From JAWKUK01 sp041398605 (GTDB lineage: Bacteria; Planctomycetota; UBA1135; GCA-002686595), in NCBI GenBank assembly GCA_041398605.1, contig JAWKUK010000024.1, positions 1 to 64,000 on the forward strand: a stretch of 64,000 nucleotides of DNA, read 5' to 3'. This document shows, piece by piece, positions 54,900 to 63,078 of the stretch. Numbering within the stretch: position 1 is the stretch's first letter; every line of letters begins with the position of its first letter. Under the pieces are notes generated by a model. It saw nothing but the letters and a program-made list of their open reading frames with translations. It was not told where the DNA came from and ran no database searches. A program made the position numbers and the translations under genes.

Positions 54900-57299
54900 T
54901 CACTCCAGCGCGCCGAGGAGCCGGCGCGCGGTCTCGTGCGCCGGATGATCTGCGAGCACGCCCTCTAGGAGGCGGCGCGCGGCGGCTTCGTTGCCGATCC
55001 CGAGCTGCACGCGCGCTGCTGCGAGCTGCACTGCGGCGCGCGCTGGGTCGCCCTCGTCGAGGCCCGCGAGCGTGCCTTGCAGGACTTGCAGCGCCGTCTT
55101 CGTACGCCGCTGCGCGAGCTCGCCCGACGCGCGCGCGCCGACGGCAGCCTCGAGCTCCGCCCACAGGATCCGCGCAGGCGTCGCCAGCGCCGGCGCCAGC
55201 TCAGGGTCCTGGGCCAACGTCGCCGCTTCCGCGCGCAGGGGCTCCAGCGCCTCGAGCGAAGGCGAGCCGAGCATCGAGAGCGCCCGCGCGCGCAGCTCGT
55301 CGAGCGCGAGCCCCGCGTCCGTCGCGTCGAACGCGCGCGCCGCGGCGAGCCGAGGCAAAGCCGCCGCTGCATCGCCCGACGCCAAAGCGATGCGCCCAGC
55401 CAACGCGTCCGCGTGGTGGCGTTCGCGCGGACCGATCGTCGCTCGGCCTTGGGGCCCGCGCAATGCTGCATTCCCGACGGGGGCGCGCTCGCCAGGCGCC
55501 AGGGCGTCGCCGGGAGTGACTGGATCACCGGACACGGCGGCATCGGCCAGCGCCTGCGCTCGCTGCAGCTCGACGCGCCCGTCCGCTTCATTGCCCTGCG
55601 CGGTCAGCTCGCGCGCAAGGAGCAGCCGCGCCTCTGCGGCCAGCAGCAGCGCGCGCGCGCTGCCCGTTTGCGCCAACAAGGGCTCGATTCGACCCAACGC
55701 TGCGACAGGGTCGCCACGCTCGACGAGCTGCACCGCGAGGTTGAAGTCGCGCTCCAAGAGATCGCTCGCCTCGAGCCCACGGGGGCGCGCCGGCGCAAAG
55801 GCAAACGCAAACGCGATCAAGAGCGCTCCCGCAGGCGCCCACGCTGCGCGACGATCCCCTGCGCGCAGCGCGTGCAAGAGAGCGAGCGGCGCGATCGGTG
55901 CCAAGGGCAGCGCAAACACGAACAGCGGCAGGCGCATGCGCCCAACAACGACCGTCAACACGAGCGTGCCCAGGTACAGCCCGAGCCAGAGGGCCACCTC
56001 GCGCGCGGCGGCGACGTCGACGGCGCTCCCCCACTCTGTCGCGCAATCGCGACGGCCTGCTGCGCCCCAGAAGCGCCGCGGCGCCGCGAGCAAGAGCGCT
56101 CCAGCGAGGCCGAGGGCGCCCCACGGCGCCCACCCGCCCAACGGCAAGTCGAGGACGCTCGCGCGCCCGCGCCCGGCGCGGACCTCGTGGGAGTCCCACG
56201 CGAGCGCATGGTTGTCCGCGACCTCGCCGCGGTGCAGCGCGAGCCGCAGCTTGCGCCAGAAGTTGCCGAGGTGCGCCACAGGCGCTGCTGCGAACGAACG
56301 CAGCGCCGCGGCGAGCCAGTACGTGCTCACCTCACCCGGGTCGAGCGCGCGCCCGAGGCGACGCTCGGCCTCGCGGCGCCAGTCCTCGGCCTCGTGCTCT
56401 GGGATGCCGCGCACGAAGTCCAGCTCCGTCGCGACACCCCACGGATTGTCGAGGCTGTTGCCGACGTAGAGGTTCGTGCCCGCGCCGCTCGTCGTCGGTG
56501 CAAAGACCCCGCCGACGTACTGGTTGCGCGCAGCGACCGGCAACAGCACGAGGGCCACACCGATGCCCGCCCAAGCCGACTGGCCAAGGCTCGCGCGCAG
56601 AGACGTCTTCTCCGCGCGTTCAGCGCCGACGCGCTCTGCGGCGCTGCGGCGCCAGCCGAGACACCACTGCGCAAATGGGCGCGCCACGACCACCGGAGCC
56701 AAGAGCAACGCGTTCCCGCGCACAAGCGCCGCGAGGCCAACGAGCGCGCCAACAGCCAGCAGCCGCCCCGCGCTCGGCCGCTCTCGCGCGCGTAGGAGCG
56801 CCAACACGAGGCCCGACATCAGCGCCAGGAAGAGGCTCGGCTTCAACACCAACGCGGTCGTATGCACGAGCGGTATCGCGCACGCCGCTGCGGCGCCCAC
56901 CGCGAGCGCCAAGCGTCCGCCGACGAGCCGCGCGGCGACGAGGGTCGTCCACCAGACAAAGAGCAGGCCGAGCGCGACGTTCCACCAGCGCGCAACGGCC
57001 ATGTCCGCGCCGAACAACGCGTACGCTGCGCCGAGCGTGTACGGATAGAGCGGCTCCTGGAAGAAGACCTCGTCGCCGAGCCAATCGCCCGCCGCGAGCT
57101 CACGCGCCCACCCGTCGTAGGACGCCTCGTCGATCACGGGCATCGAGGCCTGCGGGTGCGCCGCGCCATAGTCGACGACCCAAGCCGCGCGCAGCACCAA
57201 CGCCAACAGCAACACGAGCGCGAGCCCGAGGCGCGACGGCCGCGGCGGGTTGGTCTGTGCCGGGCTCCCCTGATCCTCCCTGACGTGCTCGCCCGTCAT
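54900..57299 (-). CDS. GT-C (GT39/ArnT-like) membrane glycosyltransferase with C-terminal TPR-like region
   Basis: 799 residues from the ATG at 57299, inside a 4-bp ATGA overlap with the GT2 gene, which settles the start. The N-terminal 480 residues hold about eleven hydrophobic segments. The first outside loop has the acidic motif VIDEASYDGWARELAAGDWL and the EPLYPYTLGAAYALFG block of dolichyl/undecaprenyl-phosphate-sugar-dependent enzymes. The last 300 residues are soluble, Ala/Leu/Arg-rich helical pairs (LAAEARLLLARELTAQGNEADG, ARVQLGIGNEAAARRLLEGVLADHP) of TPR type. It would move a sugar from a polyprenyl carrier to a protein or lipid on the outer face. With the GT2 and radical SAM genes it forms a coupled three-gene unit. 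Its end faces the sulfatase gene, 107 bp away. Confidence 0.85.
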   Translation of the reverse strand: MTGEHVREDQGSPAQTNPPRPSRLGLALVLLLALVLRAAWVVDYGAAHPQASMPVIDEASYDGWARELAAGDWLGDEVFFQEPLYPYTLGAAYALFGADMAVARWWNVALGLLFVWWTTLVAARLVGGRLALAVGAAAACAIPLVHTTALVLKPSLFLALMSGLVLALLRARERPSAGRLLAVGALVGLAALVRGNALLLAPVVVARPFAQWCLGWRRSAAERVGAERAEKTSLRASLGQSAWAGIGVALVLLPVAARNQYVGGVFAPTTSGAGTNLYVGNSLDNPWGVATELDFVRGIPEHEAEDWRREAERRLGRALDPGEVSTYWLAAALRSFAAAPVAHLGNFWRKLRLALHRGEVADNHALAWDSHEVRAGRGRASVLDLPLGGWAPWGALGLAGALLLAAPRRFWGAAGRRDCATEWGSAVDVAAAREVALWLGLYLGTLVLTVVVGRMRLPLFVFALPLAPIAPLALLHALRAGDRRAAWAPAGALLIAFAFAFAPARPRGLEASDLLERDFNLAVQLVERGDPVAALGRIEPLLAQTGSARALLLAAEARLLLARELTAQGNEADGRVELQRAQALADAAVSGDPVTPGDALAPGERAPVGNAALRGPQGRATIGPRERHHADALAGRIALASGDAAAALPRLAAARAFDATDAGLALDELRARALSMLGSPSLEALEPLRAEAATLAQDPELAPALATPARILWAELEAAVGARASGELAQRRTKTALQVLQGTLAGLDEGDPARAAVQLAAARVQLGIGNEAAARRLLEGVLADHPAHETARRLLGALE

Positions 57300-58387
57300 C
57301 CGCGCGCGACCTCCCAGCGCGCAGGCATCGGGCCTTCGCGCTCGGCGCGGCGCGCCGCGAGCCACGCGCCGCGCCTCAACGCGACGGGCTTCGACACGAG
57401 CGCGAGCGGCGCGGACAGCGCCAACGCCACCAGCGGCAGGAGGCGCCATGCGTGCCATTGGACGCGCAACCCGCGGCGGCGCGGCGGCGCGCCGGCGAAG
57501 TGCTGGAACCACGCGCGCGCGCGGCGGAGCCGCTGCGCGTCGGACGCAGCGCCGTCGCCCGCGCGGCGCTCGAAGAATTGAGCCGTTGGGATCAGGCGCA
57601 CACGCGGCGGGCGCGCGCGGTCGCGCGCAGCGACCACCAGCTCCAAGTCATCCGCCGCGCGCCCGTCGGGCGGCGCGAGCGCGAGCCCCGCGCGCCACGC
57701 GAGCAACTGGCCGTGCACGGACAACAGCGCGCCCAACATCGACTCACAGCGGCGTGCCAGTGCGAAGAGCCGGTCGTAGAGGCCCATGTCCGAGGGCGCG
57801 TCGCCGCACTCCAACGCCCATGGCGCACACGCGACGTAGCGCTGCGCACCACACGCCATCCCAAGGCGCGGCTCGCGCGCAAATGCCTGCGCGAGGGCCA
57901 CGAGCGCGCCGGGCTCGAACGCGACATCCGCGTCGGTCAACACGACGAGGTCGGCGGCGCCTTCGAAGCCGAGGTCACAGAGACGCGCGAGGCCGGCGCG
58001 GATCGCGCCAGGCTTGCCCGCAGGCGCTGCGCTCCGCACGACGTGCACGTCGAGGCCGCGCTCGCGTAGGACGCCCGCGGCCGCTGAAGCCGCTGCAAAC
58101 GTATCGTCGCTCGAGTGATCGTCGACGATGACAACGGCGTGCGGGCCACGCGCGGCGACGTCCGGCCATGCACAGCGCGCCAGGTCGCGGACCTTGTCCG
58201 CGATCGCCCGACCTTCATCGCGCGCAGGCACGAGCACGCCGACGCGCATTGCGGGAGGCTGCGCCGGAGCGAGCGCATGGACGGGGCCAATGACGGGCCC
58301 AATGACGGGCCCATTGACGGGCCCATTGACGGGCCCAGTGACGGGCCCAGTGACGGGCCCAGTGACGGGCCTCGGGCGCGCCCTCAT
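57296..58387 (-). CDS. GT2-family glycosyltransferase with an N-terminal tetrapeptide-repeat leader
   Basis: 363 residues from the ATG at 58387, set by a 4-bp ATGA overlap with the radical SAM gene. Residues 8-36 are a Val-Thr/Asn/Ile-Gly-Pro repeat, coded by the 12-bp array at 58281-58374. The GT-A fold follows: RVGVLVPARDEG, VVIVDDHSSDDT (first Asp of the nucleotide site), LVVLTDADVAFEPGAL (DxD-like motif), and GQLLAWRAGLAL. A hydrophobic segment near the C-terminus (LLPLVALALSAPLALVS) may tether it to the membrane. An alternative start at the Met just before VGVLVPARDEG would remove the repeat. It probably makes a polyprenyl-phosphate sugar or extends a glycan for the GT-C enzyme next to it. 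Confidence 0.85.
   Translation of the reverse strand: MRARPRPVTGPVTGPVTGPVNGPVNGPVIGPVIGPVHALAPAQPPAMRVGVLVPARDEGRAIADKVRDLARCAWPDVAARGPHAVVIVDDHSSDDTFAAASAAAGVLRERGLDVHVVRSAAPAGKPGAIRAGLARLCDLGFEGAADLVVLTDADVAFEPGALVALAQAFAREPRLGMACGAQRYVACAPWALECGDAPSDMGLYDRLFALARRCESMLGALLSVHGQLLAWRAGLALAPPDGRAADDLELVVAARDRARPPRVRLIPTAQFFERRAGDGAASDAQRLRRARAWFQHFAGAPPRRRGLRVQWHAWRLLPLVALALSAPLALVSKPVALRRGAWLAARRAEREGPMPARWEVARG
58281..58374 (-). repeat. 12-bp in-frame tandem repeat encoding (V-[TNI]-G-P)n at the N-terminus of the GT2 gene
   Basis: Nearly eight copies of GACGGGCCCANT (plus strand), with the last two bases varying in blocks (AAT, ATT, AGT). On the minus strand they read as Val-Thr/Asn/Ile-Gly-Pro. 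Every copy keeps the reading frame, so copy-number change would lengthen or shorten the leader only. Confidence 0.93.
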
Positions 58388-59487
58388 CGCGGCCCCGCCG
58401 GCGCGAGCGCCGCACGCGCGAAGCTCGCCCAATGGCGAGGATGGAACAGCACGTTGTCGCCTTGCGCGCACTCAAAGGTGCAGACACAGCGCTCCCTTAC
58501 AATCCGCGCGCGTAGGTCCTGCGCCGCCGCCTCGCGCCAGAGGCGCGCGAGGTCCCAGTCGAAGTCCGCGAGCTGGCCGAGGCGCTCGGGGCGCACCTCG
58601 CACGGCGCGACCGTGCCGTCCTCGAACACGACGAGGGAGAGCGCCCCGGCGGTGCACGGCAAGTGCGCGCGCCCGAGGTCGCCGGCCGTGCGCGCGACGT
58701 TCGCGATGTGCCGGTGCAAGAGCTCGTCGCGGCGCCTCAGGACGTTGGCGCCGCGGAACGCAACGCCGCGGACGACGCCCGAGGCCTCGAGCTGTTGCTT
58801 GACGCGCACGACCTCCTCGTACCGCTCGACGTCGACCCGCAGCAGGTCCCGATCGAGCGCGTCCGAGCGCGCCAGGTTCACCGTCAGCCGATGCGGCCGG
58901 AGGTCACCACAGAGCGCCGCGAGGTGCGCCGCGAGCGTGTCCTCGTTGGCGCGTGTCACCGTCGTGATGAGCCCGACGGAGAGGCGCGGCTCGTCCGCCG
59001 CGAGGGCCAAGAGCGCGCGCGCCCCTGCGACCGCGCCGGCGTGCGCGCCCTGGCGCGCGCGGACCTCGTCGTGGACGTCCGGCGGGCCATCGATCGACAC
59101 CGACACCAGGAGCTCGGTGTCCGGCGCCGCGGCGAGGATCGCGCGCGCGCGCTCGACCGTGCGCGGCTCGAGGCCGTTGGTCGGGATCGCGAGGTGCCGC
59201 AGGCCGCGGCGCCCGAAGCACGCAGCGAGCTCCGCGATGTCTGCGCGCAGGAAGGGCTCGCCCCCGCCGAACGACACCCACATCAGGGGGCCGAAGGCCT
59301 CCATCGAGGCCGCGAGGCGCTCGACCTCGGCGACGCTCGGCCCCGGGCGCGCCGCAGCGACGCCTGCGTGGTGGAAGCAGTGCCGACAGCGCAGCTGGCA
59401 GCGCCCCGTCACAAAGAGCGTCAAATGCAATGGCCCTGCGCGGCGAACGCCGCGCAGGGCCAAGGAAACGTCGCGGACGAAGCTCAA
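58384..59487 (-). CDS. Radical SAM protein with SPASM/twitch-like C-terminus
   Basis: 367 residues. The [4Fe-4S]-SAM site is TGRCQLRCRHC (Cys30, Cys34, Cys37). The SAM-binding Gly-Gly-Glu-Pro is at VSFGGGEPFLR, and other barrel strands are LAIPTNGL and LLVSVSIDG. The C-terminus has PCTAGALSLVVFEDGTVAPCEVRP and CVCTFECAQGD, the Cys pattern of a SPASM or twitch domain holding extra clusters. Such enzymes modify peptides, proteins or small molecules; the substrate is unknown. Its start lies 7 bp after the stop of the VCBS protein gene and its stop overlaps the GT2 start by 4 bp, so it is probably co-translated with both. A role in modifying a glycan precursor or a secreted protein is possible. 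Confidence 0.9.
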   Translation of the reverse strand: MSFVRDVSLALRGVRRAGPLHLTLFVTGRCQLRCRHCFHHAGVAAARPGPSVAEVERLAASMEAFGPLMWVSFGGGEPFLRADIAELAACFGRRGLRHLAIPTNGLEPRTVERARAILAAAPDTELLVSVSIDGPPDVHDEVRARQGAHAGAVAGARALLALAADEPRLSVGLITTVTRANEDTLAAHLAALCGDLRPHRLTVNLARSDALDRDLLRVDVERYEEVVRVKQQLEASGVVRGVAFRGANVLRRRDELLHRHIANVARTAGDLGRAHLPCTAGALSLVVFEDGTVAPCEVRPERLGQLADFDWDLARLWREAAAQDLRARIVRERCVCTFECAQGDNVLFHPRHWASFARAALAPAGPR

Positions 59488-59494
59488 GGCCGCG

Positions 59495-61684
59495 TCACTG
59501 GAACGTGATGGACACCCCGCCCGTGAAGTTCGACGTCGGCATCGGGTTGGCGTCGCGGTACCAGTAGGTGAAGTGCCACGACTCGCCAGCCTGGGCCGCG
59601 ACCAGGCCGTTCGGCGTCGGGATCGCGTTCACATCCAGGGCCAGGCTCGTCGCGCCGAGGGCGCCCGAGTTCTGGATCTGGCCGGCGCCGACGTAGCGGC
59701 CGATCGAGCCGCCGAGGCACAGGTTGCCCTGGCTGCCGCCCGGGTTCGTGACGAAGCCACGGTCGAGGCTCGCGAGGTAGAAGCCGAACGAGTTCAGCGG
59801 CAGCCCATCCGCGTGCAGCGTCGCGCTGTTCAAGAACAGCGACGTGTTCCCGGTCGCGAAGATCTGCGCCGCCGACCCCGTCGAGTTGACGTTCGCAGCG
59901 CAGAACCCGCCGCCGATCGTGCCAGGCAAGAAGGCCTCGAACGAGCGGCTCGCAGAGGTCCCGGTGTTGCCGTACTTGTCCGAGGACTCGGCCCAATATG
60001 TGATCGTGCCCGCGAGCTCCCCCGGCAACGCACCGCGGAAGACCTGGCCGCCGCTGCTCAACATCGGCACCGACTCGATCGGGCCATTGTCGACGCGGTA
60101 CTTCAGGACCGAAGTGTTGAAGTAGGTGATGTAGTACGGAGCGTTGTCGTAGACGTGCACGCGCACGACCGTCGGAGCGGCGCCAGGGGCGCGGTTCGCC
60201 GCCTGCTCGATGCGCGGCAGCAGCGGCGCCGTCGTGTCCGGCACGTCGAACGTGTTCTCGAAGTACACCTGTGGCGCGTTGGCATCGCTCGCCGCGAACA
60301 GGTCGTAGTCGCCGTCGCCGTCGACGTCGCACGCGTCGATGTCGAGGCTGATCGAGCTCGTCTGGGTGATGTTGCCGAAGTCCGAGACGAAGACCGGTGT
60401 GTTGGCCGTCGTCGTTTCGTTGCGGTAGAGGCGGTCCGCCGTCGTGCCCTTGGTGAAGTTCGCGACGATGATGTCGAGGTCACCGTCGCCGTCGTAGTCG
60501 AACCAATCCGCTTCGTTGTCGTCGTCGCCGGAGCTCGGCAACGTGACCCCCGCGGAGAACGTGCCGTTGCCGTTGTTCGGATAGATCTGGTCGGTGAACG
60601 TGAAGAATTGGACGCGCCAGTTGAGGCCATAGATATCGAGGTCGCCGTCCCCGTCCATGTCCCCCATCTCTTGCTCGTAGTGGCCGTCGCCGGTCGAGTA
60701 GCCCGCCGGGAAGACCATGCTCGTGACGTCGCGGAAGCCGAGCGCGCCGCCGAGGCTGCTGGCCAGGTTCGACCCGTCGAGGCGGTTGGCGAACATGCGC
60801 GGCGGATCGTTCCGGTCGCCGAGCAAGATGTCGAGGTCGAAGTCACCGTCGATGTCGCCTGCGTCGACATCGAGCGTCACCGCGGAGATATCGCAGAACG
60901 CGCCGGACGTGTTGCTCGTGTTGGTTTGCTGGTTGCCCTCGCACCAGATCCCCGCGGTGCCGCTCGGGATCGTGTCGGCGAAGAGCTGGATGCCGGACGG
61001 GTTGAACTCGCTGAAGTGCCCCGCGCCATCGTTGAGGAACAACCGCGAGGGCGTCATGCCGCCGAACTGGTCCCCGTAGCTCGAGTGGATCAGGTCGAGG
61101 TCGCCATCGTTGTCCAGGTCTGCGAAGTCGCAGTCACAGGACCAATCGACGAAGCCGCCGTTTGCCAGCGCGTACTGCGCGCTGATCGAGCTACCGGGCG
61201 CGCCGAGGCCGACCCAGCGCGTCAACGTCTGGTCGACGTAGAACCCCGCCGTCCCGCCCTGCGCGCCGCCTTGGTTGACCCACCAACGGTTGGTGTCCGG
61301 CGCGATCTGCGACGAGTTCGACACGTAGATGTCGGGGTCGCCGTCGTTGTCGAAGTCGACAAATTCGATGTCGCGGCTCTGGTCGTTGATCGCCGGCATA
61401 CGCGCGGCGGTCATGTCCTGGAACACGCCGGTCGTGCCGCCTTGCAGCCCGCCCATGTTGATCCAGATCCGGTTCTGGTCGCGGGTCGAGTCCCCGCCGT
61501 TGGCGAAGATCGCGTCGAAGTCGCCGTCGAGGTCGACGTCCGCGAAGTCGACGTTCTCGGTGAGGCCACGGTTGAACGTCCCGGTCGGGATGTCCGCGGT
61601 GTTGCGCACGAGCTGCGCGGAGGCCGGCGCAGCGAGCGCGAGGAGGCTGAGCGCGGAGACCGCGCGGGTGTGAAGTTTCGCCAT
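59495..61684 (-). CDS. Secreted FG-GAP/VCBS-repeat protein with the shared C-terminal domain
   Basis: 729 residues from the ATG at 61684, where a signal peptide (VSALSLLALAAPASAQ) begins; the frame stays open upstream to 61831 without features. Residues about 30-500 contain at least seven FG-GAP/VCBS repeats with calcium-type loops: DVDLDGDFDAIFANGG, DFDNDGDPDIYVSN, DLDNDGDLDLIHSSYGD, DGDFDLDILLGDRND, DMDGDGDLDIYGLN, DYDGDGDLDIIVANF and DVDGDGDYDLFAAS. This gives an integrin-like propeller. After a beta-sandwich segment, the last 135 residues (59498-59902) are the best copy of the shared domain: CAANVNSTG, PGGSQGNLCLGGSIGRY, AGESWHFTYWYRD and an ITFQ end. It is probably a surface adhesin or binding protein. 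The radical SAM gene follows closely on the same strand. Confidence 0.88.
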   Translation of the reverse strand: MAKLHTRAVSALSLLALAAPASAQLVRNTADIPTGTFNRGLTENVDFADVDLDGDFDAIFANGGDSTRDQNRIWINMGGLQGGTTGVFQDMTAARMPAINDQSRDIEFVDFDNDGDPDIYVSNSSQIAPDTNRWWVNQGGAQGGTAGFYVDQTLTRWVGLGAPGSSISAQYALANGGFVDWSCDCDFADLDNDGDLDLIHSSYGDQFGGMTPSRLFLNDGAGHFSEFNPSGIQLFADTIPSGTAGIWCEGNQQTNTSNTSGAFCDISAVTLDVDAGDIDGDFDLDILLGDRNDPPRMFANRLDGSNLASSLGGALGFRDVTSMVFPAGYSTGDGHYEQEMGDMDGDGDLDIYGLNWRVQFFTFTDQIYPNNGNGTFSAGVTLPSSGDDDNEADWFDYDGDGDLDIIVANFTKGTTADRLYRNETTTANTPVFVSDFGNITQTSSISLDIDACDVDGDGDYDLFAASDANAPQVYFENTFDVPDTTAPLLPRIEQAANRAPGAAPTVVRVHVYDNAPYYITYFNTSVLKYRVDNGPIESVPMLSSGGQVFRGALPGELAGTITYWAESSDKYGNTGTSASRSFEAFLPGTIGGGFCAANVNSTGSAAQIFATGNTSLFLNSATLHADGLPLNSFGFYLASLDRGFVTNPGGSQGNLCLGGSIGRYVGAGQIQNSGALGATSLALDVNAIPTPNGLVAAQAGESWHFTYWYRDANPMPTSNFTGGVSITFQ

Positions 61685-61821
61685 GGGTGCGTCGTCCGGG
61701 CGGGGCTCGGGGGAGAGTCGGTCCGCTCCAGACCTGAGACTAACCGCTTGAGGTGGCCCGGTGACCGGTCGAGTCCGCGAGAACCCGATGAGAGACGGAT
61801 TCAAGCGTCCCGGCGCGAGAG

Positions 61822-61837
61822 GCCCCTCCACAGGGGC
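61822..61837 (-). terminator. Weak hairpin after the GT9 gene
   Basis: GCCCCT/AGGGGC arms with a 4-bp loop, about 40 bp after the GT9 stop on the minus strand and well before the VCBS start at 61684. No T-run is seen. It may separate the two transcripts. Confidence 0.3.
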
Positions 61838-61875
61838 GCGGACAGTGGCCCCTCGAACGCGTGCGTCATGGGCGC

Positions 61876-62958
61876 TCAGACGCGCGCGGAGCGGGCCACG
61901 GTCCGCAGCACCGCCGCGGCCAGGCGCGCCGCCGTGATCGAGGAGTTGTCCGCGTCAGGGCGATAGGAGCAATAGTCCGCCGCGGTCGAGACGACCTTCT
62001 CGCCGAGCCCGTAGAGCTCGATCTCCGCCGCCGACGTCGGCGCGAAGAAGGCGACGATCGGGACCTCCCTCGCCACACCAAGGTGCAGCGCGAGAGAGTC
62101 GCTCGTCACGAGCACCTCGAGCAGCTCCATGAGGGCGCCGAACTCGAGCAGCCCGTTCTCCGTGCCGCCATCGACCGCGCGCAGCCCGCGCGCAGCGAGG
62201 CCCGCCATGATCTCGCGGTTGCGCTCGCCCTCGGCGGGCCCGCCGAGCACCAGGAACACCGGGCGCCAACCGTAGGCCCGCGGGCACTCGTCGTCGAGCA
62301 CCGCCGCGAGCTCGAGGACACGCTCGACCGGGAGGCCCTTGCTGGTCCAGCGCCCGCCCGCGCCCGTGTTCAGGCCGATCACCCGCGTCCCGTCGCCGAG
62401 CCCGTGCTGGAGCGCAAACGCCGCGGCATGGGCCCGCGCGGCCTCGGTGAGCGGGAGCTCCGGGCGCCCCTCGGGGACCCCGAGCATCTCGGCATAGAGC
62501 GCGGGGTGCGTGCGCTCGTTCTCGATCTTCAGCCGGTCCGCGGCGGCCTTGCCGTGCCGCGAGAGGAGCCCCATGTCAAACCAAGGCGCGACATCGTCCG
62601 TGTACGCGCGCGCGCCAGAGGCATCCATGTACGCGCCCGAGAGGCGCGCACCAGGTGAGGCCGCAGCGAGCGTCGACGCGAGGCTGCAGAGCGGCGCCTC
62701 GTCATCGAGGCTGATGATCCAGTCCCAACGCTGGCCGAGCAGCGCCGCGCCAGCGGCCTCCACGCTCGCAGCGTCCTTGGGGTCGACGGCCACGACGCGC
62801 GCCACATGACGATGGTGCTCGACGAGCGGCTCTGCGCCGCGCGCGGTCAGCCATACGAGCTCGAGCGGCGCGCCTTGCTGGGCGAGTCCGGGCAGGATGG
62901 CGGTCGTCCGGAGCACATCGCCCAGGGCGCCGGTCTTGATTACGAGCACGCGAGTCAT
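61876..62958 (-). CDS. Family 9 glycosyltransferase (heptosyltransferase-like)
   Basis: 360 residues from the ATG at 62958, giving the typical start MTRVLVIKTGALGDVLRTTAILP; another ATG 12 bp upstream is possible. The GT-B fold shows the N-terminal GALGD loop, VIGLNTGAGGRWTSKGLPVERVLEL in the donor domain, PVFLVLGGPAEGERN, and LVTSDSLALHLGVAREVPIVAFFAPTS, the usual SDSxxxHxA-type motif of the family. Enzymes of this group add heptose or related sugars to lipopolysaccharide core, which fits a Gram-negative-type outer membrane. It lies between the glycan-related minus-strand series and the AOR-like gene, with 191 bp to the VCBS gene. Confidence 0.9.
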   Translation of the reverse strand: MTRVLVIKTGALGDVLRTTAILPGLAQQGAPLELVWLTARGAEPLVEHHRHVARVVAVDPKDAASVEAAGAALLGQRWDWIISLDDEAPLCSLASTLAAASPGARLSGAYMDASGARAYTDDVAPWFDMGLLSRHGKAAADRLKIENERTHPALYAEMLGVPEGRPELPLTEAARAHAAAFALQHGLGDGTRVIGLNTGAGGRWTSKGLPVERVLELAAVLDDECPRAYGWRPVFLVLGGPAEGERNREIMAGLAARGLRAVDGGTENGLLEFGALMELLEVLVTSDSLALHLGVAREVPIVAFFAPTSAAEIELYGLGEKVVSTAADYCSYRPDADNSSITAARLAAAVLRTVARSARV

Positions 62959-63078
62959 CGCAGGAAGCATCGGCGCTAGTGGGTGCCAGACACAAGCGCG
63001 ACCTCACGCCGAGTCGGTTTCCAACGGAGGGTTCATCCGCGATCGCCCGTGCAGCGCTGCCGTCGCATGGCACGCGCC

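Noticed and set aside
58384..61684. RiPP cluster around the radical SAM/SPASM enzyme
   Set aside because: No short precursor-peptide gene or peptidase/exporter lies next to it; the neighbours are a large secreted protein and glycosyltransferases, so a RiPP reading is not supported.
58115..61966. 1283-residue plus-strand open frame covering the VCBS and radical SAM genes
   Set aside because: It is highly Arg/Val/Asp-repetitive, has no domain motifs and mirrors the repeats of the minus-strand VCBS gene; the minus-strand proteins have signal peptides and catalytic motifs.
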